A DNA stretch of 61,959 nt from a bacterium (lineage in GTDB: Bacteria > Oederibacteriota > JAAXVQ01 > JAUVAV01), in the NCBI GenBank assembly GCA_021108215.1, contig JAIORK010000048.1, forward strand, positions 1 to 61,959. Direction: 5' to 3'. The stretch's first letter is position 1; each line of letters begins with the position of its first letter. Of the stretch, positions 35,601-50,600 are shown in pieces. The notes under the pieces are model-generated. The model did not search any database. It was not told the DNA's origin and was given only the letters and a program-made list of their open reading frames with translations. A program made the position numbers and the translations under genes.

Positions 35601-38600
35601 AAGGTCAGAAAATTATTCCTAAAAAAGCCAACTGGGCGCAAAGAATAGTGGGCAAAATTTTTGGAGTTGATGTCAATGGGTTTACCGCAATTCAGCAGAC
35701 TTTCACGGTTGAATTGGATGGCAAGGTTTTAGATATAACGTTTGAACCGCAATTTCTTATAAACGCCACAGATGCCAAGACGTTTATGGCAATAGATCAA
35801 TTTGGCAATGATTTTATGGTTTCAGTAAAACCTAATGGAGAAGTATTCAGCATTACACGCTCGATAAAAATCGGTTCCTGGCATCATTTCGTTATCGCTT
35901 ATGAAACCGTTTATTCATCAAATCCCGCTAGTATCGGCCAGGCGGTTACCTATGATGAGAACGGTCAAATCTACAGTGTCTTCACGCGTGATCCCCAAAC
36001 CAGTGAGTGGAAGATGACGTTTAAGCGGGACTATACGAATGACGCCAGCGGCATGCAGGTTTCTGCGCTGTTGGATATTAAAGACCTACAGTTACCGCCC
36101 GGCGCCCGGAAGGCCTTGATTTTATCGAATCCCAATGTGATTGCGCAGAATCCTTATTTTAATCAAATGATGGAAGACATGGGAATTGACATTCGTTCGG
36201 AAGAGTATGGTGATCGGGTGAAAGCCCGTGCCATGGTTTTGGCTGCCGAGGGTGTTCGGGCGGCACAGGTATATTTGCAGGCAGTAAAAACAGAACTGGG
36301 CCAGAATGAAACGGTTGTTAATATTATGGAGCAAGAGGCATTCAAAACCGCAATTGCGGTTTTGGCGCAGACCCAGGTTACGCAGTACTGGCTGGACAAT
36401 AGCAAAGTCACCATTAACACGATTGCCACCAATGCACTCAGAGGGAATGATCCGGCAGTCATGCTCATGGCAGCGAATTTAAAAGTTTCTACTGCCGAAA
36501 ATGTTCAGGCAGATATTTTGGTCACAACCGCTATGAATTTGATTGAAAATTCCAAGACAATGCCCGTCTCAGTAAAGCTGGAACTCTCCATTCAGGCTAT
36601 GGAGATTTTAAGTGATGCAGGTCGTTCGAACAACAGAGCGTTTAATTCAGTAGCTCAGTACGCTGCTGGATTGATTAAAACCCGCGGGTCATCCTCAGCC
36701 GTTAATTTTGCTCAAGCTGTCCGTCTGCTCAATGTGAGCGATCAGACCGTTATCGACCGCGCCATAATAACTGATTTGCAGATTTTGGTGACCAACACAG
36801 TCAATGAGTACGCTGCGAACTTGGCACCCACCAAATCGGTTAATATTGCAAATGTAGGCATCTTAACCCGGTCGGTGGATGGACGTTTGTTCCTGACCCA
36901 GGAAGCAAATGGCTTTGGAGTCACGATCAGCTTTACACGCGATGATTCCCAGTCCAACAGCTGGGAACAGATCGAGAGCATTTCAATTAGTGATCAACAG
37001 GGTGAGCGCATTACCTTTAAAATGCAAGACGGTTCTTTAAGCCTTTTTCAGCATCGTGTGACAATGAGTATGGAAATAAATGGTCAGGATACTACGCGCA
37101 ATATTATGGTCAAGGCGCATATGGTTGTCGAGAATGGGACGAAGGCTACGGCGTTTTTCAAGGAAGACGGCAAAGACTATCTCCTGGAAATCAATCTTCA
37201 GACCAATACTGCGATTGCGACGCTTCAGTTTGATCGCAGTTGCCATGATTTTATCCAGCAAGGTTTGCCCGACGCGTTGGTATCGCAGAACAATGTATCC
37301 TTTATTATTGAAAATGGGAAAGCATTTTTCATTATTAATGGTCGCCGTGAAGCAGCCAATCAAATCCCGGAAGTCAATGCGAAACATTTAACGGCACTTG
37401 GCATACCGGAGAATTTAGCGTCTGCAATCGTCAGTAATTTGACGGGGAAGCCGGCTTATATAGCGTCGGATGGTACGCTCATGATTGGATCACAGGCGGA
37501 AATTTTGGCTGGGAAGTATTATGTGGCCGGACGCAATCAATTCACCGGTAGTACTGAAACCCTGGGATATTTTGGGCAATATGAAAATGGTATTATTAAC
37601 CGTGTTGACCTTTCGGATAAACGAATTATTTCATATTTAAATGGCGGCACGCAATATTATACAGTCACCCAGTACAGTCCGGATAAAAAACGCGTCATGG
37701 TATCGTTGTACAACAACGGCCGTCTGACCGGATCAAAGTTGATTCTACGCGATTTTAAAAATTTGGAGCTCATTTATGATGTTGAGGGAAACATTACTCC
37801 GGAAAGTTTACGCAGCCTGCGTACCCACGGGATCGATGGGATTTCTGTGAAATTCGATCCGGGTCAGGGTTTCACGATCCGCAATGAGCAGACAAAACAG
37901 GAGATCAAGTTCAGTATGTCCGGGCGTCATATGCTCGAAACCAATGGTTTTGATGATCCTAAGGGCAAAACCACCCCCAAAGGATTGCAGGAGTCCGCGG
38001 AATTTGATGTCAAACGTTCCATGTCTTTCAATGTGGCGGGTTATCACAATCAAGGTGTGCGCGTCACCGTGCATACCCATGAGAGCTATTCCGTTACAGT
38101 CAGTGTTAATAATGCCGGGAAATTGACGCGCGTCCTGACACGGACAGATTTTTTCCATGCGCGCGACCAGTTTGTTCAACATACCGAGGGATATGTTTTC
38201 AATCCGCAGACAAGTCAGTTTGCCTGGATTTTGCAGCAAGTCCGTGCCTCACAAGCGTATTTGCAGGAAAATAATTATTGGCCGCAGCAGGCCTTTGATG
38301 CCAATCGGGCTGAGACCAATTCGTTGAATCATCTTCAGGCGGACCAATATAACTTGTTCGCAGTAGGGATCAATCAAGATAAGCTCACATTGATGGGCAA
38401 GACCGGCAATGGTGCCATGGGTTTCTGTTCCGTTGAAGTGAAACCCAATCATCTGGGAGAACAGGTTATGCACTATTCCTTCGGTGCTACCGGCACGCCG
38501 GAGCAATTGAGAGAGCTGGGGCTGAAGGTCGATGATCTGCGGAAACAAAATCAAGCCGATCTGGGTGAGCGCCTGATTCTGGATGAAAATAAACGCTACA

Positions 38601-41600
38601 CTGTGGTGAAAAGCAATGGTTCGCATACCCTGCAGGGCCAAACCGCCAATGGAACCATGGCGTTTGTCACCGTGGATCGCAATGGTCGTTTTACCTTTGG
38701 CGGAACCGGCACTGTTGAGCAGTTGGACGAATTGCAACTTAGAGCTTCTGATTTGCTCAAAGTCAATGGTGAAGATGAGCGCGGTGATATTTCGCGGGAG
38801 ATTAAGGGAACCCATGATGGACAGTATACTGTGGTGGAGAGTGAAAACGGCTCGCATATACTTCAAGGCAAACTGGGTGATAAAGAAGGTACCACGGCAT
38901 TTGCAACCATTGATAAGAATGGCAAGTATAGCTTCGGCGCTACCGCAGATCTGGAAAAACTTGATGATTTGGGTTTCCGCGCCAATGAGATAAGTAAAAT
39001 GAATATTGCGGATGAGCTGGGAGAGGCTTCGCGTGAGGTTTTGTCAACCGACAGTGAATATACTATGGTTGAGACCGAAGCCGGGATCAATACCCTGCAA
39101 GGCAAGACCCGGAATGGTGCCGATGCATTTGCAACCCTGGATGCGGATGATAATTATAGTTTTGGCGCCACAGCTGAAGATTTGGCCACACTTGATGCGC
39201 TGGGCCTTAAAGCGACTGAAATTGCTGATTTAGCAGTGAAAGATAAAGGTAATCCAGGGCAAAAGAAAGATAGAGATATTGGCGCAAAAGATGGGAGATT
39301 TACAGCGATCGACAGCTTCAAGGAACAAGGGAAACATGCTTATACACTCCAGGGACGTGCAGGCAATGGTGCTGATGTTTGGGCAACACTCGACTCAAAA
39401 AATAAATATTCCTATGGTGGTAACGGGGATTTAAAGCAGCTGGATGATTTGGGGCTGGATGCTACCAAAATACTCAATAAGACTATTGCTGATAATAATG
39501 GCGAAATTCCCCGTACAATTCAGGCAGATGATGGCAAGTACACTGTAGTGCAGAACCGGAATGCGTTTACACTGCAAGGGCTTGCATTTAATGATGCCAA
39601 GGCCTTTGCGACGCTTAAAAACGGCAAGTACACTTATGGCGCGACCGGCAGCACCACCCAGCTGGATGATTTGGGACTTAAAGGAACGGATATAACCACA
39701 CAAAATCAGGCGGACGCAGCGGGTAAAAAATCACGCACCATTTTAGCGGACCATAACGGTGATTATACAATCGTCCAGGATGGGAGTTCACGCACACTCC
39801 AGGGTAAAACCGCCAATGGTGCCAATGCATTTGTCACGCTTGCAAGGGGAAATAAATATTCTTTTGGCGCCACATCATCTGATTTGAAAGTGCTGGATGA
39901 GTTGGGACTCAATGCCAGCTATTTGGCGGGGCGCGCCTACAATGACACTGGCAATGGCGAGACGGTGCGTCGTTCCATTGGACGGCGTGACGGCGTATAC
40001 ACCGCCATTGATAGCGGCGGCGTATATACATTGCAGGGTGTTGCAGCCAATGGCGCCTCGGCATTTGCCACACTCAGCGACGGCAAATTTTCGTTTGGCG
40101 CTTCCGGAACAAAGGAACAACTCGACGCGCTCGGCCTGGAATGCTCTGATCTGCTGGAAAAGAATGCAGCGGACAAGGCAGGAACTGTATCCCGCGGTAT
40201 TCATGGAGATTCCGATACAGGCTATTATACCGTTGTACAAAATGGCGATGTCAAAACACTTCAAGGCGTACTTGGTGACAAGACAACCAAGGCATTTTTC
40301 TCGAAAAATACAGTGGAAGGAAAATACAGCTTTGGTGCGACAGCCAACCGGGAAAAATTGGATGCTTTAGGACTCAAAGGATCGGATCTTCTGGATCATA
40401 ATGCTGCGGATCAAGCAGGCGAGGCTTCGCGTCTGATCTCAGCTGATGAAAATGGATTATACACTGTAGTTGACAGTTATACAGGCTTCACACTTCAAGG
40501 CAAACTTCTTGGTGACGGAAAAACCCAGGCGTTTACCTCCAGGGATCTTGATGGGAATTTTAGTTTTGGCGCAACCTCCACTTCCATTGATAAATTAGTT
40601 GGTTTGGGCTTGCGCTCCGAGGATATTTTAAAACTAACCGCAGCGGACAACCGCGGCGCGGGCGTCGATCGCACGTTGCAAGGGAACGAGAAGAATGAAT
40701 TCACAGGTGTGGATGCCAATGGAAGCTTTACTTTACAAGGCAAGACGCTGAATGAGGCAGATGGTTTTGCCACCCTCGATGCACAGGGAAATTATTCGTT
40801 TGGCGCAAGCGGTACATTGACACAGCTCAATGCATTGGGTCTGCGCGGCAGCTGGATGCTGAACAATAATACAGCCGGCAGCTGGGACCATTCCCGCAAG
40901 ATTCAAGGGCGGGGCGAGAATAAGGATGTCTTTACGGTGGTTCAGGGCGCCAATACACGCACCATACAAGGAAAACTTCTCAATGGCGCAGATGGATTTT
41001 TAACCTACAACGCAGAGACCAAGGAGTTTACCTTTGGTGCAACCGGCACACAGGCTCAATTACAGGCGCTCGGCCTACGCGGGAATTATCTGATCACAAC
41101 CAATCGTGCGGACAAGGGCAATGACGGCTGCACGGATTCGCGTCGCATCAAGTCGCGCACCGGCGAAAACAATATCAAACGCTATACCATCGTGCAAAAT
41201 GGTAGTAACCGGACCTTACAAGGAAAATTAAATGACGGCACAGTGGCGTTTGCCAGCGTAGATCGCGCCGGAAATTATTCCTTTGGTGCGACTGCCAATG
41301 AAGCCAAACTTAACCGTCTGGGTCTGCGTGGTTCAACGTTACTCATACGCAATGCAGCAGAAAGTCAACATCCTGATTCACGTACGATACTACCTGTTGA
41401 AAGTGATAAATATACTGTGGTTGAGACCAAAGGGACGGATACATTACAAGGTCTTTTGAATGATAAAAAAACCTCTGCCTTCCTTAGTGTCACCAAAGGC
41501 GAAGACGGCACACGTGTCTACAACTTTGGTGCAACTTCCGAAGACTTGGTTAAGCTGGATAACCTTGGTCTGGATGCCACAAAAATACGTGATGCATCGG

Positions 41601-44600
41601 CCAAAGGTCATGGTGGCAAGCGTACCATTTTTGGCAAAGATGGAAAATTCACAGCCATTGAATCTTCAGCCGGTGCATATACGTTACAGGGTATCACAGC
41701 CAATGGGGCAACTGCTTTTGCAACCATTGCTGCAGATGGTAAATTCACCTTTGGCGCAACCGGTAATGTAAAGCAATTGAAAGAGCTGGGTCTGCCGGTT
41801 GAGGATTTATTATTAAAGAATGAAGCGGATGCAGCGGCATTCTTAAAAGACGGAGACTATGACAAGGCGGACGGTCTCAACCATGACCGCACCATCCAAA
41901 AAGATATGGATGGCAAGTATACAGTTGTTGAAAGTGATGGCTCTTTCACCATGCAGGGGAAACTAGCGAAAGGTACACCTGCCTTTGCAACCCTGGACAA
42001 AGAAGGCAAATTCAGTTTTGGCGCGACCGCTGCTCCGGACAAATTGAAAGCACTCGGTATGCCGTGTGATGACCTGATTGAAAATAGTGTCAATGATAAA
42101 TCAGGCAATTTCTACATGGGGACACATAAGGTCGAAAAGCGTAGAATCAAAGCAGACGCAGAAGGCCGCTACACAGTGATTGTTAATGAAGAGAGCGATA
42201 TGACCTTGCAAGGCAAAACCGCCAATGGCGCGCAAGCCTTTGTGAGTCTCTCTGATGGCGAGTATACCTATGGCGCGACCGGTACGGATAAGCAGTTGGA
42301 TGGTCTTAATCTCAAGGGAAGTTATCTAATAGAAAAAAATGGTCTGCTGCCGGCGGATAAACGCATTGTGTCCGCTGATGGACGCTATACGATTGTTCAG
42401 AGTGATAAGAATTTCACCCTCCAGGGTAAAAATGCAGCAGGCGAAAATGTTTCCTTGTCACGAGATGAAGGCGGCGGGTACTCGTATAGTGAGACGAAGG
42501 TGCGTACTGATAATGAAGGCAATGAAGTCAGCGTGGGTGTTTCCACTCAGTTAGATGTCAATGGCCACCTCAGTGGTGAGACCAATGTCTCAGTAGGTAT
42601 AGGCGAGGATGCAGCCTCGGTCAGCATGGGAAAAGGTCTGACTATCTCGATTAATACAGACAATGAGGTTGTTCTTCAAGATGCCCGGGGTGTAAAAGAA
42701 GTTTATTCGCAGTCCGGTGAACGTGAAACCGGCCGATGGCAGCGTGTCAAAAATGCCGGAAATAAATTCACTAATTATGTTTCGCAATCCTGGAAGGCTT
42801 TCGGCAACCGCTTCGACGCGATTTGGAATACTTGTAGTTGGAATGGGGAAAGCAACAGTGTCTGGAGTGTTATTAAATGGATAGGCGGTGCATTCGCCAC
42901 CGTGGGGGTTGCCTTATGGTCTGCTATTGCCACAATTGCGTATACACTTGAACTTATCTTGACAGTTATTTGGGAAGTTGTGGAGATCGCAGTGGTGGCA
43001 TCTTTGGATTACAACCCGCTCACAGCCGGGCTTTCATGGGTGGTGGGTGAGTTGACCGGCAAGACCATGGGTGAATGGCTGCTGGCAGGGATCAAAGAAG
43101 TGGTTGAGATCCTTTTCATTCCGATTGATTTTATCTTTAAATATGTAGGCATGGCTATTGCCTGGATTGGCGAGCAGTTCTCACTCATGTCAGAAGCGCT
43201 CTTCCACTTTGCCGGGCAGACCAATAGTTTTTTCCTTCAAGCCATTGCATCGTACTATGGTGCCTTGGCCTTTGTGGTTGGGTTTGCAGGGCAGTTTATA
43301 GGCGAAAATCTGGCGATTATCATTATTGTCGCCCTCTCCATCATCGTTCCTGCATTTGCTGTATTCGGCATGATTTTGCTGGCCAAAGACGCAATTCTGC
43401 ATGGTGCGGGTAATATGTTCCGAACATTTTTTATTGAGCCCTTTACCAAACTGGCACATGGTTTTAGTATGTTTGCGCATATGAATCAACTTGATAATGA
43501 CATTTCTACGGTTCGTGTTGTCACCCAGGCTTTGTTGGTGATTGGCGGCGCCCTTGTCGGGCTGGTATTTGCCTTCCTCATGATTAAAGGCATGCTGGCC
43601 AAAGCCAAGGGTCTCTATGAAAAGATGTACACCAAGAAAACGGTCTCTAAAATTCAGAGTTCAGCGCTCTCGCCGCGTCAATTGGCGAAAAAAACCATCG
43701 GTGACTTGGTGGGTGAAAAAGCCGCCAAAGGTCTTAGCCCGGAAGTGGCCAACATGACATTTGGTAAGTTACGATTCTCAAATCATAAAGGTACGATCAA
43801 CAGCATGCTTGCAAAGCGCGGCGGTGCGACGAAAGTCAGTAATTTGCTCAAGTCAAAGCAATTCCGGCTCAGTGAGTTGAGTATGAATGGTAAACCCTTG
43901 ACATCAGTGTTGACAGCCAAAGCACTCGGATTCAATGGTTTCCAAAGAGGTATGATGGCAGTCGGGTCTATGCTGGGAGCTTTTTTCATCCATCAGGTGG
44001 ACATCTTCCGTCATGCCGGTAAAGCCATGTTCAATCTGGCTAAAGGCCGGGTGCACTACACCACAAAGGCAGGAGTGGCCAAAACAGCGGACATCCGCAG
44101 TACCGGCCTGTTCAAGAGCGTTTCGAAAGGCGCAGTCAAGATGATGAATGGTGCGCGCTCCTTGGTTAAGGGCGGCCGTACTACTGCGCAGCCATCAAGC
44201 AAAGTCGCAACAGTTGAAAAAGGATTAACCTCAGAGCGGTCCGGCAGCACGGAAAACGTGAATGTATCAGAAGCCAAACCCGGATCAACGACACGGGGTA
44301 ACAACACAACCGTACGCAATCAGACTGGGCCGGGACAGGGGACAACCCGGCAACAAGCACAAACTGTGAAAACAATGCAGAGTAAACTTACAACAGCACA
44401 GGCAAATTTACAAAAAGCACTCGCCGGCGGCAAAGCCACTGCACGCCAAATTGCCGGGCTCAAGGGCCAGGTTACCAAAGCTCAGAATGCTCTGGCCAAG
44501 TCCATGGGCATGACGACCAGTCAGATGAAAATGCAGCTGGCGCAGGAAAATTTCGCCAAAGCAACCTCGCAACAAGGGCGTGCTGTTGCCAAGGCGGAGA

Positions 44601-47600
44601 TTTCCCGGCTCAATGCAGAAGGTCGTGTTGAATCTGCCAAGGGTCGTCAAGCAGCCAAGCAGACCGAGATTGCCAAGTTGAAGAAGCAGATTAAGGATTT
44701 GGGGAAAAATCCGGAAGCCATGGAAAAACGCCAGTCCTTGGAACGCAAGCTGGATGCAGCCAAAGCGGAACAACGGACAGCAAAAATGGATATCCAAAAG
44801 GCAGAGGTGGAAATGGAAGCTGCCAATCTGCAAGGCGAAATGGCCAAGACCCAACAGAAATTGGAATCCAAATCATTAAATAGCAACGCCCGGTCAGGAC
44901 TTCAAGCCAAAGTCGCCGAACTCAAAGCCAAGTTAAATCAAAATTCACTCAAGCAAAAAGCGGCAGGAACACAAAAACAGATTGCTGATTTGGAAGCCAA
45001 GCTGGATCGTATGACCGGTGACGCTGAAGTGCGCAAAGCATTAGCTGAAAAAGGCGGCCTTGAGCGGGAGATGGCTACGGCAGAAAAACAATTTGCCAAA
45101 GAGCAAGAAGCCGTTGATAAAGCGCAGGCGTCCCAAAACCAGAGCATGGTGAAAGATCTGCTGAATCAGGCACAGAAGACCAAAAAGTCAGGTATGGAAA
45201 ATGCCAAAGCCGGGACCCTGGAAAAAGCCCTGGACAAGGTTATCAAGGAGTTAGGTTCGAAAATCAACAAGACGGCACTTAAGCAGATGATTGCGGATGT
45301 GCTGCTCGCTGATCCTTCAACGCGTCGTACTGCCCGGCAAATGCGTGAACTCTTCAAGGGTGAATCCGGCAAGCAATTACTAAGAGATATGGCAAATAAT
45401 GGGATGAAAAATCAAGCTCAGAAGTTGTTTGATCAGCTGCTCAAGGAAACCGGGCAGACACTTACGGAAGGTATGAAAAATGCATTGCGTGAGCAGCTGG
45501 GCTTGCGCAACGGGATCAAGGCTTCCAGTAAGCTGAATCGCGGAATCATGGAAAAAGCTTTGGAAGATGTTTTTAGCATGAAGCGGGGCACAGGACGCAA
45601 TCAACTGCTCAATGAGGGGCATGCCCGGGCAGAGTATAATGCCAACCAACGCATGATCAATGAGGTACAGCAATTGCAGGGTAAGTCAAGCGCAGAAGTA
45701 CAACGTGGGTTGGAACGGGTTCTCAATGAGCGGTTTGGAAAAGCACACAAAGAAATGGGTACCTCGAAATTTGTACGCAAATCCACCATTCATGAGGTGG
45801 CCAAAAATCTTAGTGCCAAGCAGCTTCAGAAACTACTTGCTTCAGATAGCCCGATTGAAATGCTCAGAGAACTTAAAAAAGGGCCGGGTAAAAGTCTGAC
45901 TGAGATGAATGCCAAGGCCAAGGTATTGACTGCTGCTGAAAAGCCTTTGGTTGAATCATTGGTCAAGAGTGAAGCAGGCACGCCAGGTCTCAATACGGCA
46001 GGGGCGGTCAAGCGCATGCAGCAACTGGCGACTGCCAAATGGCAGCATCAGCAAGCTGTTGCCAAACTCAATCAAGCCACCACAGCCAAAGCACGTACCA
46101 GTGCGCTTAAAGCGGTAGACAAAGCAGCCAGTAACCTCGAAAACGTAAAAAGCATGGCAGATGCAAGATCTGAGGCGGGCGGGTATATGAGTGAACTGGG
46201 ACTCAAAATTAGTAAACAAGGTGGTTTAAAGGGAAAGGCCTATCAGATGCTGCCTGAAACCATCAAGGTGCGCCAGGGTCTTAAAGCAGCAGCAGCTGAG
46301 GCGGAATTAGGCACTGGTTTGCAAATTGAGAAAATCATGAAAGCCAAGGAAGCTGTGGAAAAAGCGGTTCAGGAAAGAAAAAGCATGAATGTGGATAAAG
46401 CCAAAGCAGCGGTGAATGAGCTGATGACCTTGCGTGAAAACATGATTAAATTGGAACAGGTATCAGAGAAAGCAGCGCAAGCGCATCGCCGGAGTCAGTC
46501 GCAATCAAAGGGTCCCAATTCATCGCAGGTCAGGAAGGCGGCCCAAGCGCGTACTGAGGCGCAGAAAAATTATGATATTATGAAAAAGGCATTTGATGCC
46601 AAGATGGCGGAACTCAAATTAACTAAAGCGGATCTCCAGAACCTTTCCAAGTATGATCAGGCTTTAAGCGCTGCAGATGTCACCTCAGCCATTGAAAAAT
46701 CTTGGAATGATACATACAAAACGCTTATTGAAAAAGCGCGTCAAAGTGGGAAACTTCAGGAATATGAAAATAGTATAAAGCGGTTTGATGCGGAGATCAA
46801 TAAAGTGTTGGATCAAGTATCTGCAAGCGAGGTGAAAGTCAAAGGCGGTACTGCTTTCCATGAAGCGTTCATGAAATTCCGTGAAAACTATTTAAAAACA
46901 AACGGAATTGAAATGGGTTCAGCCAAGGATGTTCAGATGATCCAGAGTTATTCCCAACGGGTGATGGCCAAGATCACCGGTTATCCCGGTCTGCGGGTTG
47001 CGCAGCAGATCATGCTGACGGAATTTTTACGCGGCAATAATATTGGTTTGCGTGCCGGTGGCGGCAAGACCCTGCCCTTTATTATGTTCCCGGGCCAGAT
47101 CCGCATGCTCATGGGCAAGGTTTTACGTGCGGAGCTGCTGGTGGATGATCCGGCTGCGATTGACAAGTACATTGGTGAATCATTCGGCAATAAAGTAGGC
47201 GGTAGGAGTATGGTCCATCAGGATCTGGCCAAAGCCATGGGTATTGAACTGGTCAGTGGAAACAATATGTATAAACAGGCTCAAAAGACCGGAAATTACA
47301 GTGAGCTAATCAAAACATTAAATGATCCTACCAAGACGGTTATCTTTGATCACACCACGCGTGCCCATCTGCGGAATGCTGCGATGCGTAATGCAGGTTT
47401 ACACAATGCGCTGAAGAGTACCAATCTGATAGGGATTGATGAAGTGCATATGCCGGCTACCAGCCAGACGTCCGCCATTGTGGGAGGTAAGATCAAGGCA
47501 CCTACTGAGGCAATGATGAAAAATGTGAATGATCTTTTGGATGCATTCAAATTTGAGTCCAAAAGTTTTGAGAAAGTATTTGAAAACTATCAGCAAAAAT

Positions 47601-50600
47601 ATATCAATAATAAAACTGCTTTTGCCGGTAAAAAAATTATGCTGGGTGAATTTGAGGTGGTACACGAGGGTCACCTGACCAATGCCAAGGCTGCGCAATA
47701 TAATTTACGAGGCCGTAAGACCATTGTGATCACAGAAACCGAGGTTTTCCTCAACACCAAAGCTCAGCAAGCGCTAAAGAAGTTTAAGGGCGCAGATGTC
47801 TCTTCAGCCATCAAGACTTTGTTCTCACAGCAGGGTAAGGCCGGTGAGTTGAACGCCTATGCAGTTGAGAATGGCTATATCTATCCGGTGGATAACCTGG
47901 GTAAGATTCAGTACGAGCAGATCAGCAATGATATCACGGGCCAGATTGTAGCTGCCCGTAAAGCCGGACTCCGGCATCCTTCCCGCGCGGTGCGGGTCAA
48001 TACCACTTCCATGCAAACGTCACTCTCTGCGATGTATGCGGGGAATAATGGAGCACGGATTGTGGGGGCATCCGGCACCATTGCAGGTCTGGAAAATTTG
48101 ATGCAGAGCAAAATCGGTTCAAACTCAGTTCACTTGTCAACCTCGCGGTTTAATGTGCAGGGAGATATTCTGAATACCGGGGGTAAGATTCTGACTGATC
48201 TTGCAGCTGCCGACCGTATTGTGATTGACTCTTTGACTCGGCAGCGCCGCAGTGCGTTGGTTTTTGAGACCGATCCGGCCATGCAGTTAAAATTAGTGGA
48301 AACCTATATGGCCAAGATGATGAAGAACATTGACAGCACACAGGTCCACAAGGTCGACGGTCAACTGGTCAGCAAGGTCAACGGTGCGCCGGTCATCAAG
48401 GTCAACGGCAAGCTGATGGTCGCCAAGGTCAACAACATACCCTCGATCAGTGTAATCAGTGCCAGCGGTACCGGTTACTATGTTCCAGAGGGAACAGCAG
48501 CCCAGTTGATTAAACAATTGAATCTGCGGGACGTAAAAATCCACACGGCTAAGAAGAATGCTTCGCCGGTTAAGGGACTTGATTATATTCAGGTCAAGAA
48601 GGCCGGTATCCAGACGATTGTGGAGGGTGTGGGCAACAAGGCCATGCAGGGCAACCATATCTGTATTATCAATGAGCAGGCGGCTGTGGGTAAAAATTTC
48701 CAAGCTGATTTAACCCTGGTCGCCCGCAACACCACAGGGCTCACAGCAGATATGTTTACCCAGCTACTGCTGCGTAGCGGGCGTCCGGGCGGCAAAGGCC
48801 CCAATGGCACATGGGCCACAACCCGTTATGCAGTCATTGATCCGGTTAAGCTTCAAGCCAATCTGGAGCTTATCAAGACACGCAACGCCGAGTTGGGCGA
48901 GATTTGGAAGAGCGATTCACAGATGGCCAATCAGATGACGCAGTTGTTGAAAGGACTGAGCAAGACCGATTTGAGCAAAATGGACTTTAATAATCAACAA
49001 ACTTTGTCCAATGCCTTGAAACTCAACGGCGAATTCCGACAAGCTGAGTTGGTGGGAAATGCCACACGCTTTAGTGTTCAGGACACCTTTAAAGATAAGC
49101 TCGTGATTGAGCCCTTGAAAAAGGCCATCCAGAGCGATTCGTTTGCCCAGCAAACGACTATCCAGAGAATTTTGGAAAATCAGATGAGTAAAGTGCTCAA
49201 TGAGCGCGCTTCTAAAGTGGATGTCTCGCTCAAGATTCAGAGTGGGCTTCAACCACATGAAATAAACAATCAATACGCACGCAGCACCTTCTTAGCCAGT
49301 GTGCAGCAGGCACGGGGCGTTTGGGGTTTCAAAGGCGTCCTGGGTCAAGCCCTGATTCCGACCAACTTCTTCCGCGGTGGTTACAAGCTGGTGGGCATGA
49401 GTCTGTGGACATACGGGAGATTGATGTTCCAGGCCCCAAAGGTTGTCAAAGCCGCGCCCTTGGAAAATGCCAAGAGTTTCGCTGATATCCAGGTGGGTGA
49501 ATTTCAGAAGCTTTATTCGGTTGGGCACAATCTTATGCAAGGTGTGCTTTCCTTGAACAGCGGCGGTATGCAGGCGGCTAAGCTGCAAAATGCAACCGTG
49601 GCCATCAACCGGGCGGTGAATCAGAACCGTACACCCAGTGCTGCAGAAACAAGAGATTTTCGCAAGGCATGGGGCGAGAGCAACAATGCCATCAGGAATA
49701 TTATTAACAAGCACGGTTATACCACTGAGGCAGTTAATATGGCTGCCGAACAGCTGGGTGTGACAGCCAATGTGGCAAGAATTGCCATGGCGGAAAACTT
49801 TCATCAGGCCACACAGATGCTTCAGCATCAGATGCGCAACAATCGTCATGTGACTGGTATCCCGTTAACTTACGAAGGTCCGGCTGTGGCACCGGATGCA
49901 TTGCCGGAGCTTTCCAAGCCCATACAATTGGCAGGTATGAATCGTTTTGGGAAGTGGATAAAGGGTCTTCCCATGGTAAGCCCAATGCTCAATAACTTCG
50001 ATGCGCGTATGGCATCAACCGCCGCCGCCGCCGTCCAGATTCGCGAGGCTGAGGCCAATTTCAACAGTCCGACCTGGCAGGCACAGAACCAAACCCAGGT
50101 TGACTCATTTAAACAACGGTTTGGCGACAAGTGGGTAGCAGGTGCCATGACAGAAACTTATGGCCCGGATATGTCCTACTTGAAAAGTTATAACAGCAGC
50201 AAGACGGGTATCCAAAGAACTTTTGCCGCTTTGCGTCAACCTGCTCAGGGTCAAAAGGCTTATACCCAGACCCTGCACAATATTCAAACCGTGAGTCAGC
50301 GTTTACCGGAATTGCAGACGGATTTACATAAAACAATTACATATCAAGGTCAGACCATGAGCCTAAGTCAGGCTAAATTGTATTTGAATAATCAGGTGGC
50401 GGCAGCATCATCGCTTGCAACCCGCTATGGGCTGAATCAAGGTAAAGCACTGAACTTCCTTAATAATAATAACCATTGGTCAAAGCAAGCTGATGCAGTG
50501 GAGACCCGGGCCAATGTGATGGCGCGTGCAGCAGCCACCGGATTGGATCAACAAAATTGGTTCAGCCGTGGCATGGATTATGTGGGGCAAAAGTGGCAAG

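Noticed and set aside
38341-42486. Possible CRISPR-like or simple DNA repeat array
   Set aside because: The repeats are protein-level, in frame, about 210 bp long and strongly diverged in synonymous positions; there are no short identical repeats with unique spacers.
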